The notes under the pieces: generated by a model
Databases searched by the model: none
What the model was told of the DNA's origin: nothing
What the model saw: the letters and a program-made list of their open reading frames with translations, nothing else
Translations under genes and position numbers: made by a program
Shown here: positions 51,380 through 62,000 of the stretch, one piece after another
Layout: every line of letters starts with the position of its first letter
Position numbering within the stretch: position 1 is the stretch's first letter
Assembly (NCBI GenBank): GCA_029834535.1
Contig: JAQMWT010000054.1
Location: 1 to 64,000, forward strand
Length of the DNA: 64,000 bases
Direction: 5' to 3'
Source of the DNA: Chrysophaeum taylorii
Lineage: Eukaryota; Sar; Pelagophyceae; Pelagomonadales; Pelagomonadaceae

Positions 51380-51545
51380 AAAAAAAAGGAAAGAATCCCA
51401 CCCCCTTGCTAAATAAATATCATCGACGCGAGTAAGTAATAATATCACTTTTACCCTCTTGTGGGGTGGATGGATGTCTCGTGAAAACAACAACTACGTG
51501 CAGCACGACGGCAGTAGTGGCGACGACGACGACGAAGAATAGAGG

Positions 51546-53987
51546 ATGCAGCGCGGGTTTCTTGGGGGGCAGCAGCAGCAGCATGCGGCGCCCTCCCAGC
51601 AGCAGCGGCGGCGTAACAAGAACAAGAACAACAACAATAACCAGAGCGGTCCCCGGCACGGCAGCAAGGCGACAACGAAGAGTAGCGCGGCGGCGACGTT
51701 GCAGGGCGCGGCGGATCGCACCGCGGAGCTGCTGAAGAACCTGCCGGCAGCGACGGATATGAAGTTGTCCGAGGCTTGCATCGCGGTCTGGCTCGCGTCG
51801 GGGGCGGAGAAGAGGGCGGCGAACCAAGAAGAGGCGCTCTTGGGGTGGGCGGAACGCGGGTTCCGGCACGTCGCGAACGAGCCACTCTTTATGGCCCGGA
51901 AAGTGTACTGGGACATGTTTTCGGTGCCGGCCTCGCGCGACGAGGATGCGGCCGTGTTGGAGGCGCTGCTGCGTTCGCGGTGCGTGGGCGACTCGGCGGC
52001 GCGGACGTACGACTCGGAAGAGAAGGGCGCGAAGCGCGCGAGGCGCGCGGCGCGCGTCCGGCTCCGCGCGGTGACGGGGACCCCCGAGGCCAAGATCTTT
52101 ATCGAGCGGCTGCTGCCCGGTTCGAGCGACGAAAAGCGACATGCAAAGCCGTTCGTGGAACTCGCGCGGCGGCACCCGGCGGGGCGATCGACGAGTCGCG
52201 AGACGCGGGGCACGACGGCCGAGGGTTTCGACCCCGAAATTTTCGAGCCGCTCACGACCAAGGCCGGGGGCCAGGTGTGGAGCGTCTACTTTGCCGCCGT
52301 CGGGTCCGCGCCGCGCGTCGCCGCGCTCCGCGCGTCGTACCCGTGCCAGCTCGCGGTCCGGCACGCGCCGGGATTCCTCGCTTACGAAGCGATGGAGTGC
52401 GTGCCTCTCGTCAAGGGTCCGGCCTACAATTCGAGGTACGAGGCGGTCGTCAAGGGCGATGTTGATGCCGCGGCGCTCGCGACAACCGACGAGCTCGCGG
52501 CGATCAATCTGGTCGCGAACTCGACGTCGCTGCGTCGCGGGCGGGAGCGCGGCGGCGAGATGGACGTCTTGAGGCTGCCGCCGTTCGCGACGTCGTCCGC
52601 GCGCGAGAAGATCGCCGCGTATGGCGCGGAGGCCTTCCGCGCGTTCCTCAACCACGTCCGCTGGCGGCGGTCGCTCGTGCGTCGCGCGCGTTTCAACCTC
52701 TCAAACCTCGTCGGGGCGCGCCTCGTCGCGCTCGACGCCGACAGGCCGAACGCGGAATTCGACGACGAGAAGAAGGTCCCGCTCGGCGTCCTCGCGTTGG
52801 AGTGGCGTACCCCCTTTCCGGACGGGGAGCCTTCCTTTGCGACGACCAAGGTCGCCGACGCCGCGCCGCGCCAGGTGTGTTCTGACTGGACGCCCGAGTG
52901 CGCGGCGAGCCTCGCGTCGCGGCACTACGTCGTCGGGGATTTGTTCGAGATAACGGAGCTGGCCGAGTATCTCGCCGCGGTCGAGCCGCGCGTCGCGGAC
53001 CTCTTCGTGCGTTGGTCGGCGGCCCACCATAAGGAACTGCCCAACTCCCTCGCGGGCGCGCCCCCGAGCCTAGCCCTCGCCCTCGACCGCGTCGCGTCCG
53101 TCGAAGACGACGACGACGACGACAGCTTTGAGGACTACGTGTGTTTCGAACGCAGGGGCGCGAAGCGCGTCGTCTCGCGACCGCCGGCCGCCGCGTGGAT
53201 GGGCTACCTCGACGATCTCCGACTCTACGAGCGCGCGGACCTCATCGAGCGCGCCGAGAAGGCCCGGGCCGTCGAGACCTACCTCAATCGCAAGAGCCCC
53301 AAGTCCCTCTCCCAGCTCCAGAGCAAACATCCCGACTGCGTGCAGCCCATGATGAGCTACGTCAATCAACTCGCGACCGACGAGCTCCGGGCGTGCGTCC
53401 CTGACATGGAGCGCCGCGCCGTCCAGGTCAGAGATCTAATCCGCGACGAGCTCCGCGACGAGCTCTTAAAGCAGCGGGAGCGCGACAGAATTCGCCGAGA
53501 GAGAGAATTGGCCGACCGAAAACGCAAGGCCGACGCGCGCCAGAAGCTCGAGGCCGAGAAACGCCGCCTCCAGCAGCAGCAACGCGAGCGGGCGCAGCGA
53601 ACCCAGCCGTCGCGTCGCCGCGTAGACGACGACTACGACGACGACGACGATGAAATGCCGGAGCTCATCGACGACGACGACGAGTCCGACGACTCGTACG
53701 ACGACTCGAATGACCCAGCCACCGAAGATGACGACGACGACGTGCCAAGTCTCATGGACGACGATGACGATTCTCTAGACGACGTCACCGATGACGACGG
53801 TGACGACCCCAGAAACCACCGCACCCACCTCGATGCTGGCGGCTTTAACCGTAGTGCACCTGGAAACCGTAATGGCGCCGGAGGAAACCGCGTAACTGGT
53901 GTTTGGGATGGAAGCCGCGTCCCCGACTTGGACGACAGCGACGAAGTGCCCAGCCTCATTGACGACGACGACGACGATAGCGATTAG
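51546..53987 (+). CDS. Unrecognised 813-aa protein with acidic repeat tail
   Basis: Gln/Asn-rich start (about 1-40), then a helical region with no family I can name, containing SSAREKIAAYGAEAFRAFL and YETYLNRK-like helices. A coiled coil of Arg/Glu/Lys lies at about 640-690 (DELLKQRERDRIRRERELA). The C-terminal 130 residues are dominated by Asp and repeat a short motif three times: DEMPELIDDDD, DVPSLMDDDD, DEVPSLIDDDD. Such spaced hydrophobic patches in an Asp run resemble histone- or TPR-binding tails, but this is inference. Codon use matches its neighbours. It ends in TAG. A host gene of unknown function. Confidence 0.7.
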   Translation: MQRGFLGGQQQQHAAPSQQQRRRNKNKNNNNNQSGPRHGSKATTKSSAAATLQGAADRTAELLKNLPAATDMKLSEACIAVWLASGAEKRAANQEEALLGWAERGFRHVANEPLFMARKVYWDMFSVPASRDEDAAVLEALLRSRCVGDSAARTYDSEEKGAKRARRAARVRLRAVTGTPEAKIFIERLLPGSSDEKRHAKPFVELARRHPAGRSTSRETRGTTAEGFDPEIFEPLTTKAGGQVWSVYFAAVGSAPRVAALRASYPCQLAVRHAPGFLAYEAMECVPLVKGPAYNSRYEAVVKGDVDAAALATTDELAAINLVANSTSLRRGRERGGEMDVLRLPPFATSSAREKIAAYGAEAFRAFLNHVRWRRSLVRRARFNLSNLVGARLVALDADRPNAEFDDEKKVPLGVLALEWRTPFPDGEPSFATTKVADAAPRQVCSDWTPECAASLASRHYVVGDLFEITELAEYLAAVEPRVADLFVRWSAAHHKELPNSLAGAPPSLALALDRVASVEDDDDDDSFEDYVCFERRGAKRVVSRPPAAAWMGYLDDLRLYERADLIERAEKARAVETYLNRKSPKSLSQLQSKHPDCVQPMMSYVNQLATDELRACVPDMERRAVQVRDLIRDELRDELLKQRERDRIRRERELADRKRKADARQKLEAEKRRLQQQQRERAQRTQPSRRRVDDDYDDDDDEMPELIDDDDESDDSYDDSNDPATEDDDDDVPSLMDDDDDSLDDVTDDDGDDPRNHRTHLDAGGFNRSAPGNRNGAGGNRVTGVWDGSRVPDLDDSDEVPSLIDDDDDDSD

Positions 53988-54323
53988 CTGACTGACTTGC
54001 TGGCTGGCCCCTGCGATTTCCCACCTCTCAAGCATATATTTTAATAAGGGACATTTATCCCTCCCTCCCTCCCTCCCTCCCTCCCTCGGATGATTATTTT
54101 TCCAAAAAAAAGCCACCGCCGTGCACTACCGTGCACTGCACTGCGCTCGAGGTTCTCCCGAATCCCCCTAACGTACGTTCCCGAGTCCATAATGTCGAAC
54201 CTTAAGGAACCGAGCGAGCAGCCTAGGTGGTGGAAGTCGAGACTAGTGCTGGAGGGGTGATCAGATCAGATCAGATCAGCTCAATCCATCATCGCCAGCA
54301 CGATCATACAAACCACCAATAGA
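53988..54323. other. Intergenic with CCCT and GATCA tracts
   Basis: 336 bp. A CCCT run at about 54058-54087 and a GATCA run at about 54259-54280. The genes on either side converge here. Confidence 0.6.
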
Positions 54324-54950
54324 TCAGTACCTCGAATCAAAAAGCTGCGTGGACGAATCGAGTGTCGGATCTGACCACGCGGACAGCTCCAACAGCTCGT
54401 TGTACCAGTACGGTGATCGCGACTCCGGGTCGACGTACTTGACCCACGGCGACGACGCCGACGACGAAAAAAGGGCGCCTCGCCGTTGCACCGTCGACTT
54501 CTGCGATAGCATCATCGAGGGCATCGAGGCAAGCTTCCTGAGTCCAGTGGCCATTCTCCCGCGCACTGTGCCGGCGACGCTCGTGAACGCAGTGGCAGCT
54601 TGTGTCGCGACCCGCTGCAGAGTGTTCATCTTCTGGACATTTCTCTCGCGGCCCACCCAGACCGGCTCGTCGGAAAAGTCGACACAGTCCTCGAACATTC
54701 GGTCGAGAACCGCGTCAAGAGCTATGCGGGAGTCGGCGTATGCTGCTGCAACCGCCGGCCTGTGGAACAATCCTCTTTGAGTTGAAAACAACAAACATGG
54801 TATTAAGAAGCAAAAACGCCGCGACGCGCGAGAAGCCGAAATCACCGAGGAGAAGCACCTGCTGCGACCATACTTCCCAATTCTCGGTCGAAGCGCCGCC
54901 AAGCTTCGTTTTCGTCTCTTGACGTTTGAGGAACTCGGCGCGACTCGCAC
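54324..54950 (-). CDS. Small WW-domain protein
   Basis: 208-residue open frame on the minus strand. Near its C-terminus WVKYVDPESRSPYWYNELL ending SAWSDP has the two Trp, the aromatic pair and the final Pro of a WW domain, which binds Pro-rich peptides. The middle has helical, Arg-rich sequence (SVAGTVRGRMATGLRKL). The N-terminal 60 residues may be wrong: a pyrimidine-rich stretch ending CCACAG lies just before the AVAAAYAD segment on the minus strand and could be a splice acceptor, so the first exon is uncertain. Tail to tail with the gene at 51546. Confidence 0.55.
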   Translation of the reverse strand: MRVAPSSSNVKRRKRSLAALRPRIGKYGRSRCFSSVISASRASRRFCFLIPCLLFSTQRGLFHRPAVAAAYADSRIALDAVLDRMFEDCVDFSDEPVWVGRERNVQKMNTLQRVATQAATAFTSVAGTVRGRMATGLRKLASMPSMMLSQKSTVQRRGALFSSSASSPWVKYVDPESRSPYWYNELLELSAWSDPTLDSSTQLFDSRY

Positions 54951-55032
54951 TATGCGCGCAAAATCTCAACACAATCACAAATAAAAGGATACTACTCGCC
55001 GCAAGGCGACGTCCAGGTCGTCGCGCGAAGAA

Positions 55033-56093
55033 CTACTCGCCTGGCAAAAAGTCGACAACACAGTCTCGTCGTATTCTGGGGTAGTGCACCTGCCTCGCGT
55101 CATCATGACTTCGGGCAAGAGCGAGCGCGATCATCTCGTCTTCTTTTATGGCTCGGGAGGAGTAAACGCTGGCAGCAGCAGCAGCAGCTTTGCCCCTCTG
55201 CTGGACGATGCTGATTCGAAGTGCCTCCTCCAACTCCGAATCTTCGATCGCCGCGGCGTAGTCATCGGATGCAGCGCGATGCTTGGCCCTCGAAACAGCA
55301 GCAGCAGTCTCGCGCGCTTGGTCGCGTGCTTTGGCCTTGGCGACGCGGTCGTTGCGAGCTTCGGCGGCGCCCTCGGGCGTGGATTGTCGTCGACTCTGCC
55401 GCGCCGCGTCGTCGTAGATGCCGTCGCTTTTCCGAAAGGAATCGGGTTTATGTCTTCTTGGCGAGGGTTGCGCGCTGGGGGCCGCGCGCCGCTCGTAGCC
55501 TGGCGCGTTATCACCACCGCAGGCTTCGCCAGTAGTCGAGGGGCGCGGCACGCGCGTCCGGTTGTTTTTCTCCGTCCGCGGTTCGGATGCTGGCGTCTCC
55601 TGGTCCGCTCGACGTCTTCGTTGACGCGGGATGGCTGAATCGGCGTGGGTCGCGGCATGCACCCCGAGGTGGCGAACGCTGCGCCGAAACGACAAGATCA
55701 TCACGGTCATCATCATCATCATCGTCGTCAGACTATGATGTCGCGGGGGGGGGGGGGACCAAGAACTCACGTTTCGAAGTGACGGCCGCAGATCGCGCAT
55801 CGAAACGGACGCGACTCGTGGCGCGGCGGCGGCGGCGGCGGCGTGGGTTTTCCGCTTGGGGGCTCCGTCGTCCCATCTCCTGTGTTGTTCGGCGGCGTCG
55901 TAATTGCTAAGGCTCCGGCCTTTTTTGGTCGCAAAGTCTCGTAAGCCTCTTGAGCCGCCCGAAAGGCGTCGACCGTCCCACCCTTGTCAGGATGCGTCTT
56001 TAGCGCCAACCGCAAGTAGGCCTTCCGAATGTCCGCGGGCGTCGCGTTTTGGTGGGTTACCCCAAGGACCTTTCGGGCGTCCTCCCGACGCAT
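55033..56093 (-). CDS. J-domain co-chaperone with C2H2 finger and two UIMs (2 exons)
   Basis: Exon 1 55771-56093, intron 55679-55770 (92 nt, GTGAGT...GCAG), exon 2 55033-55678; 322 residues. The J domain is at the very N-terminus with the HPD motif (ALKTHPDKGG), which stimulates Hsp70 ATPase. Splicing creates a perfect C2H2 finger across the junction (CAICGRHFET joined to VRHLGVHAATH: C-x2-C-x12-H-x3-H), which supports the intron call. The C-terminal part has two ubiquitin-interacting motifs (DSELEEALRISI and EDEMIALALARSHDD). The J plus two-UIM plan resembles animal DNAJB2/HSJ1, but the C2H2 finger is not part of that protein. Start chosen at the Met directly before the J domain, which leaves 121 bp to the divergent gene. 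A link between Hsp70 and ubiquitinated clients is inferred. Confidence 0.8.
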
Positions 56094-56214
56094 CTTTGAC
56101 GGTTTCTCCGTAGATACATTTTGAAGCGCAAATGACGCGCAGGGGTGCGTCAGAGGGGAGGTCCCAGCAAAATCAAACCGCGTCAACCAACAACCGTGAT
56201 CGATCGGTGATCGG
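56094..56214. promoter_or_regulatory. Shared divergent promoter region
   Basis: 121 bp separate the starts of the J-domain gene (-) and the Cys-rich coiled-coil gene (+), so the two must share upstream control DNA. No clear TATA box. Confidence 0.4.
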
Positions 56215-57069
56215 ATGGGGGGGAGCGGGAAGATGGCGTCGAGCCTGGTCGGTTCGGCGGAGGAGATTCCCGCGGCGCAGCTCTCGGCTCTCGATAAGGC
56301 GGAGCAGCTGACCTACGAGTCGGTGACAAATTTCGCGAGGGCCGCCAAGGGGTGCGCCCAGATGTGCGTCATGTGCGGGAACGGTCGTTCGGTTGTTATC
56401 CCGCGGCAAAACAAGGACGTGTGTCGCGAGTGCGACAAGGCGATCTGGAGACACGCGTCGACGGGGGCCTACTTCAAATGGTGCAAAGGCTGCAAGAATT
56501 TTCTTCAAATAGGCAACTTTTCTCAGAAGCTCGAGGCGGCCAAGTGCGACAAGTGCCGCGAGCGCGGGCGAACAAGCTATTTGCTCAAAAAGCGGTACGC
56601 CGAAAGACCCGCCAAGGACGAGCCCGACTCCTCGGCGGCGGCGGCCATATCGCTCGTCGCGTTGGCAAAAACCGACGATTCGACCAACGTAATCTCGTCG
56701 CAATTTGGATGCGCGCTTTCCTCGACGCTTCACTCGGAGAGCGAGGACGAGGACCCGACCGATGTCGTTTTGCCTCGCGAGGGGACCTCGGGCTTGCTCT
56801 TCGAGCTCGCGGCGATCCACTCGACGATTCTCAAATTAGAACAGCGCGCCGAACTCGTCGGACCGCTCGAGGAGAAAGTCGAGAGACTCCGGGTGGACCT
56901 CGACGCGGCTCTCAAGCGCGAGGCCGAAGCGACCGCCGAGCTCGCAACCTTGAAACGCGAACTCGAGGACGACGATACGGCGGCGAAGCGACCGCGCCTC
57001 ATATCCTTCGACGCCGCGAGTAATGCCTCCGGCGACGCCCATCCCAGCGAACGAACGTTGATGCCATAA
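56215..57069 (+). CDS. Cys-rich zinc-binding, coiled-coil protein
   Basis: 284 residues. The N-terminal half has four Cys pairs in order: CVMC, CREC, CKGC, CDKC, with FKWCKGCKNFLQIGNF in the third. This C-x2-C pattern resembles algal and plant DNA-binding fingers of SBP-like layout, without a confident match. A Ser/Asp-rich linker follows, then a leucine-heptad coiled coil (LEQRAELVGPLEEKVERLR onward, about 200-250) and a basic KRPR near the end. A nuclear, dimeric zinc protein is inferred. A second in-frame Met lies six residues on. One exon. Confidence 0.65.
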   Translation: MGGSGKMASSLVGSAEEIPAAQLSALDKAEQLTYESVTNFARAAKGCAQMCVMCGNGRSVVIPRQNKDVCRECDKAIWRHASTGAYFKWCKGCKNFLQIGNFSQKLEAAKCDKCRERGRTSYLLKKRYAERPAKDEPDSSAAAAISLVALAKTDDSTNVISSQFGCALSSTLHSESEDEDPTDVVLPREGTSGLLFELAAIHSTILKLEQRAELVGPLEEKVERLRVDLDAALKREAEATAELATLKRELEDDDTAAKRPRLISFDAASNASGDAHPSERTLMP

Positions 57070-58379
57070 TTTACGCGCCACAACGTCACTCTTACATATC
57101 ATCCCGCGCGAACCGCGCTATTTATTCCCGTCGTGCTTCTCAGCGACGCTCCCCCCTTGTCCACTTCCGCCAAACCAACCGCGCTCCGACGCGCCGCCTT
57201 TTGTTCTCCTTGTATCATCAAGGCGCGATGCTCTATGCCGCGAGCTGGTCCTCGAAATTATAGTCATCCATACAATACACCCCGTCGATGGGGATCCACC
57301 CCCTCTCCCGCCTCCTCCTCCGAGGTTTTGTTTATTCCTTACTCCATAATATATTATAATTCTGACCTCTGTGATCGATATCGATATCGATTTCGATTTC
57401 GATATCGATTTCGATTTCGATATCGTCGATACGATATCGATTTCGATTTCGATATCGATTTCGATTTCGATTTCGATTTCTCACAGAAAGGAAGGAAGGG
57501 AGGAAGGACTGACTCCCCCCCCCCCGTATAATTATACTGTTGTAGCAAGGCTCTGGTGCCGGCTTCTTCTAGCTGCCCGCCGCTCCTGCGTCCCTCTTCT
57601 CGCTTCTGCGGGCGGCGGTGAGTGCCCAGGCGCCTCAATGAGGTTCTGTCTACTCCCCGGCCTCCCGCTCTTATTATTCTCCTGCGTCTTTCAAATACAT
57701 ACTTCGCCCTTTTATCCGAGGCCTTTTCTTCGGCCCTCATCACCTCAAGCTGGACCGAAGAGATGCACGTTTATCAAGAATAGTAGCGCCCGCCTCCTTG
57801 TTCTCGGCCCACCTTGCCACCCCGTGGAGCCCCCCCCTTCCAGATTCTTGCGGTGTCGTTCCAGGAAGTTGTCACCACCCTTGCCCCAAAAAAAATGTGC
57901 CAGTCAACGGAAAAGGTTCTGTTTAATTTCCGGTTAAATTTCAATAAATACTGTAATAATATATCTTCAATCAAAAATGAAAAAAAAAAGAAAATAAAAA
58001 AAAAAAAAAGTAAAGAAAAGAAAAAAAGTAAAAAATGAAAAAAGAAATGAAAAAAGAAAAAGGGAAAAAAAAAATCAAAAAACAAAAAGTCCGTCCTCGA
58101 AACCCTATGGAAATAGGATTACTGCCGTACTCCAGTGACAACGATGGGGTCGCCGTATACGCGTAGAGGATACCCTCAACGGCATCATGCCATCTATGGC
58201 AGGCACCCTTGCGTATGGAGAGGACCTCCGCGGCCACAAGTCAGCTGGTAATGCAACAACCGGCATGAGGCAAGCTTTGGGGGCGAGGGAGGAGATAGCG
58301 AGGCAGTGACGGAGCCGCGGCTCGGAGATGTCACTGCGTCCTACTGCAACCGACTATGGGCCAGCCCACTGCGTGGAGC
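57070..58379. other. Gap with hexanucleotide satellite and A-rich block
   Basis: No gene seen. Contains the GATATC/GATTTC satellite (57374-57480), a C run near 57510-57524, and an almost pure A/G block (57978-58087). The short frames here come from the repeats. Confidence 0.6.
57374..57480. repeat. Hexanucleotide satellite TCGATA / TCGATT
   Basis: 107 bp of alternating TCGATA and TCGATT units, so GATATC palindromes recur at regular spacing. Confidence 0.92.
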
Positions 58380-58920
58380 TTAGGCACTGCGTGGGACGTA
58401 GGCTAGTCCCAGCGTCGTAGCGCGCAAGACCAGAATCGCAGGGCGGTCAGACGGAGGTTTCAGAAACGAGAGTCGCGAGGGAGTTGAGTATCTGCCGAAA
58501 TGCGACACGGTCTTGGGCGAGGGCGAACCAGGACTCCGTTGGTGTGCGGAATTTGCGGAGAGCCTTGTTGAGAACCCGGATGTTAAGTGAACGAACTGCG
58601 GGGACCCACGGAGGCGCGTTTGGAGGCGCACCATCCGAAGAGCATTTTCCTAGGAAGACGGTCCTAGGGTATGCGCGCGAGCTGGCCTGTCCAGCGGAGC
58701 TGGCGGCGAGAGATTTAGGTACCTATCGATAGTTTCGACGCCAAAGCGCTGGAGAAGGGCTAAAGTTTTGACATGATGTTCCAAGACCTGGCGTCGTGTG
58801 ACACGGTACATCGCGTGTGCGCACTGCGCGTGACAGTATCAAAGACGATCGAAAAGGACCTTGGTAACGCACCTTGGTTCCGCACCGTAGTGGCGAATGT
58901 GAGCCCGACGTAACCAACAG
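58380..58920 (-). mobile_element. Non-LTR retrotransposon (LINE) 3' end fragment, degenerate
   Basis: On the minus strand, in changing frames: MYRVTRRQVLEHH, then RRQLRWTGQLARIP with LPRKMLFGW, and finally WFALAQDRVAFRQIL. These match the C-terminal tail of many LINE ORF2 proteins (LRW-x-GH-x-RM, then W-x-LAQDR-x-xWR). Stops and frame changes show it is dead. The RT domain itself is missing, since the TTLL gene begins just to the right, and I see no poly-A tail or target duplication. Confidence 0.62.
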
Positions 58921-59010
58921 TTCGCTTTGGCTCCGGCGCAAAAAAACCGTATCTAGAAATGTATCTTTGGGAGACTTACCTTGAGGAGCAAGAAAACTGA
59001 CTAGCTCCAA

Positions 59011-62000
59011 ATGGACGAGGTTCTGAGCCCAGCTCTGTTCGCAGTTCGGTCGTGGTCCGGACGCGTGACGTACTCGGGCAAGGCGCAAGACGAGACGCCG
59101 GCAGAAGACGTCGTAGACAGCTGCTACGACTACTTTCCAGGCGGCAACACCATAGGGGGCGACGATGACGTGGTGGACGAGGCATTTGCGGCCGTGGACT
59201 GGGACGGCGAAGGTCCCGTGGAGGAAGTGAGCGAGGAGGACAAAAGTCTCATCCAGCGGCAGCAGCATGTCGCCACCGATCTGGGCGCGTGGTTCCGGGA
59301 GGATTACGAGTCCGATGAGTTTGACGCACAGCGTCAACATCGAGAGTTGCTGGAACGCATGGCGGAGAAACGAGCAGCGGAGGTCGAAGCGAAGATGATC
59401 AAGGAGGCTCGAGAGGCGCGACAACGCGCGACCAAGACACACAAGCTCGCAGAGCGGGCGGCGGCGCGTCAGGCCGCAAGACACGTGTCATCGCACGACG
59501 AGCACGACGAGACAACGGGCGAGCGAGACGCGGCGCGCGAGGCGGCGGAGGAGGCCGCGCGCGTCGAACGTGTGCGTGCGACCCGGCGACGCCAAAAGGA
59601 ACAGTACAAGCGGCTGCTCGAAGAGCTCACTCACAAGCGGCGGCAAGAGGAGATTGACAGGGCCGAGGCCGCCCGACGTCGGAAGGCAAAGATGGCGAGC
59701 ACGTTTCGATCCACGGGGATGGTGAAAACGAAGAATGCTGAGCCAGTCGCAACGGAATTGGCAGAAGGCGCGGCGCGCGGCTCGGGCGTGCGCGCGGTCC
59801 GGGCATCGCGGCAGAGCAGCGACGATGAAAATAATTCAGAAGCAGCGCGGCGGCGACGAGAGTGTAATCGGCTAGTCCGCGAGAAGCAGCAACACCACCT
59901 TGAGCGCCTCATTTCCGAGCGGCGTAAGCGGGAGGAAGAGAAGGCGGCCCTCGCGCAGCGTCTGGCGCGGCGCCAAAAACTTCGAACCGAGCGACTGTTG
60001 GCGGAGCTTGGGGCGCGTCGCTCGTGCCAGCCGCAAGTCGAGGAGGACGGCGACGACAACGACGAGCTTGCGGCAGGAGCGCCAGCACCGGCGCTAGACG
60101 CCGCCGCCGCCAAGCCGGAGAGTAACTCTTCTGAGGAGGACGAAGGACACCGCGACCCCCGCCGGCGACTGTCGGCCGCCGAACAACGGGCGATGATCGA
60201 GCGGTTGAACTCGACGCGCGCGGCGAGCAATGCTCAAGCGCCAGCAGCCAGAGATTTTGCCGACTGGAAAAGGAAGCGTGGCATCGAACCTGATAAGCGC
60301 GTGTTCGTAATGACAGGATGGTACCCGTGCGTGCGGGACGCACTCATCGAGCGCGGCTGGGTTCAGAATCCTGATCGCGACTCGCCGTTCTTCGACTTGA
60401 AATGGACGCTTACGTCGCAGCACCTGCGCCAGTCGACGCTCGAATCGTGGCAGTACGCAAACCACTTCCAAAAGACACGAAGCATTGTCACCAAGGTCGG
60501 CCTCTCGCAGTCGCTCGCGTCGCTTCAGTGGTTTGCCCGCGAGACATGCGACGCCATATATCCGAGATGCTACGACCTTTCAAGGTCAACCGAGGCGCGC
60601 GCCTTCGTCGAGGATTTCCGGGGCCTCGAGGCCATGCGCGTGCTCCAGGCCATCGTTCGGCTGACCCGAGGCGCCCGAGATCGAGACGAGCCGTCGCCGC
60701 CCGTCAACGACCAAGTCTACGCCGCCGCCATGAGCGTCTGTCGACGGCACCGCCGCCTTCGCACGGCTGAGGACATCGACGATCCGCCCGGCACCCGCGA
60801 AAATAGCGCCGCCGCCGTTTATAACGAGCTCCTGGCTGCAGTCGCCGCTGCCCTCGACACCTCTGCCGCCGACGCTGTGGGTGCTCCAGTGCGCCTCCCG
60901 GAGCTCCCGGTGCCGTCTCAGATCGACGCGGCGCTCGATGCCCATCAGCTCCAGAACGACGCAGCGGGGGGTGGGCGAGGTGGCGACCACCACCTCGGTC
61001 AAACTGTCGCGTCTGCCGAGGCAGCGAGACGCGAGGCTTATCGCGATAAGCAAGCGACGCTTAGAGAACGACGAGCGCGAGACCGCGTCGTCGAACTGGC
61101 AGCCAAGCCCCGAGATGCTCCGCTTGACACGGACCAGCTCGGCGAGGCGGAGCGGCTTCTCGCCGATCTTACCGCCCATTCGCCGCAGTCCGGCCTCGAC
61201 GGCATGTGCGGTGGCGTGATTCGCAACCTGTGGATCGTGAAGCCGGCGGCCAAGTCGCGGGGTCGCGGAATCGCGACGTTCCGGAGCCTCGACTCACTCT
61301 TCGAATACTGCGAGATGATCCCACCGCGTGGCTCCGAAGACGCGTCGAGGTGGAAGCCCGGTGGAAGCATGTGGATCGTGCAAAAGTACATCGAGAACCA
61401 GCTCCTGATCGCAAACCGAAAGTTTGACCTCAGACAGTGGGTCCTCGTCACGAAATGGAACCCGCTCACGATTTGGTTCTACGACGAATGCTACGCACGG
61501 TTCTCGGCCGCCGAGTTTTCGTTGGACGATGCCGACCTTCGCAACGATTACGTTCACCTCGTGAACAACTCGATCTCAAAAAACTCCCGCAACTTCCACA
61601 GCACGGTCGTCGCCGAGAACGGCGTCGAGATCGTCGACTGCATGTGGACACTCGACCAGTTCCGCGCTTATATGGCGTGGCGTCACCAGCAAAAACCATT
61701 CGGCTCGGGGGTCGAGACGAGCGCAGACCTCTTCACAAATGTGATCCAACCGGCAATGCAGCACATCGTGACGTGCGCGCTCGCGTGCGCGCAGGAGACG
61801 GTCGAGCACCGGCATAACTCGTGGGAGCTCTATGGTTTTGACTTCATGCTCGACGATACGAGCACGCCCTGGCTCATCGAGATCAATTCGTCGCCTGCGT
61901 GCGACTACTCAACTGCCGTCACCGAAGCTTTCGTCCAACGCGCCCTCGTCGATATTTTGAAGGTCACGTTTGATCACGCGCGCTGGACGGCCAACCGCGA

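Noticed and set aside
54349-54780. Plus-strand open frame opposite the WW-domain gene
   Set aside because: The minus strand has a full WW signature; the plus frame has no recognisable domain.
54790-54981. Plus-strand Lys/Arg/Leu-rich open stretch with protein-like composition
   Set aside because: No start codon, no domain and no clear splice acceptor; it overlaps the less certain N-terminal part of the minus-strand WW gene, so I left it out but it weakens that model's start.
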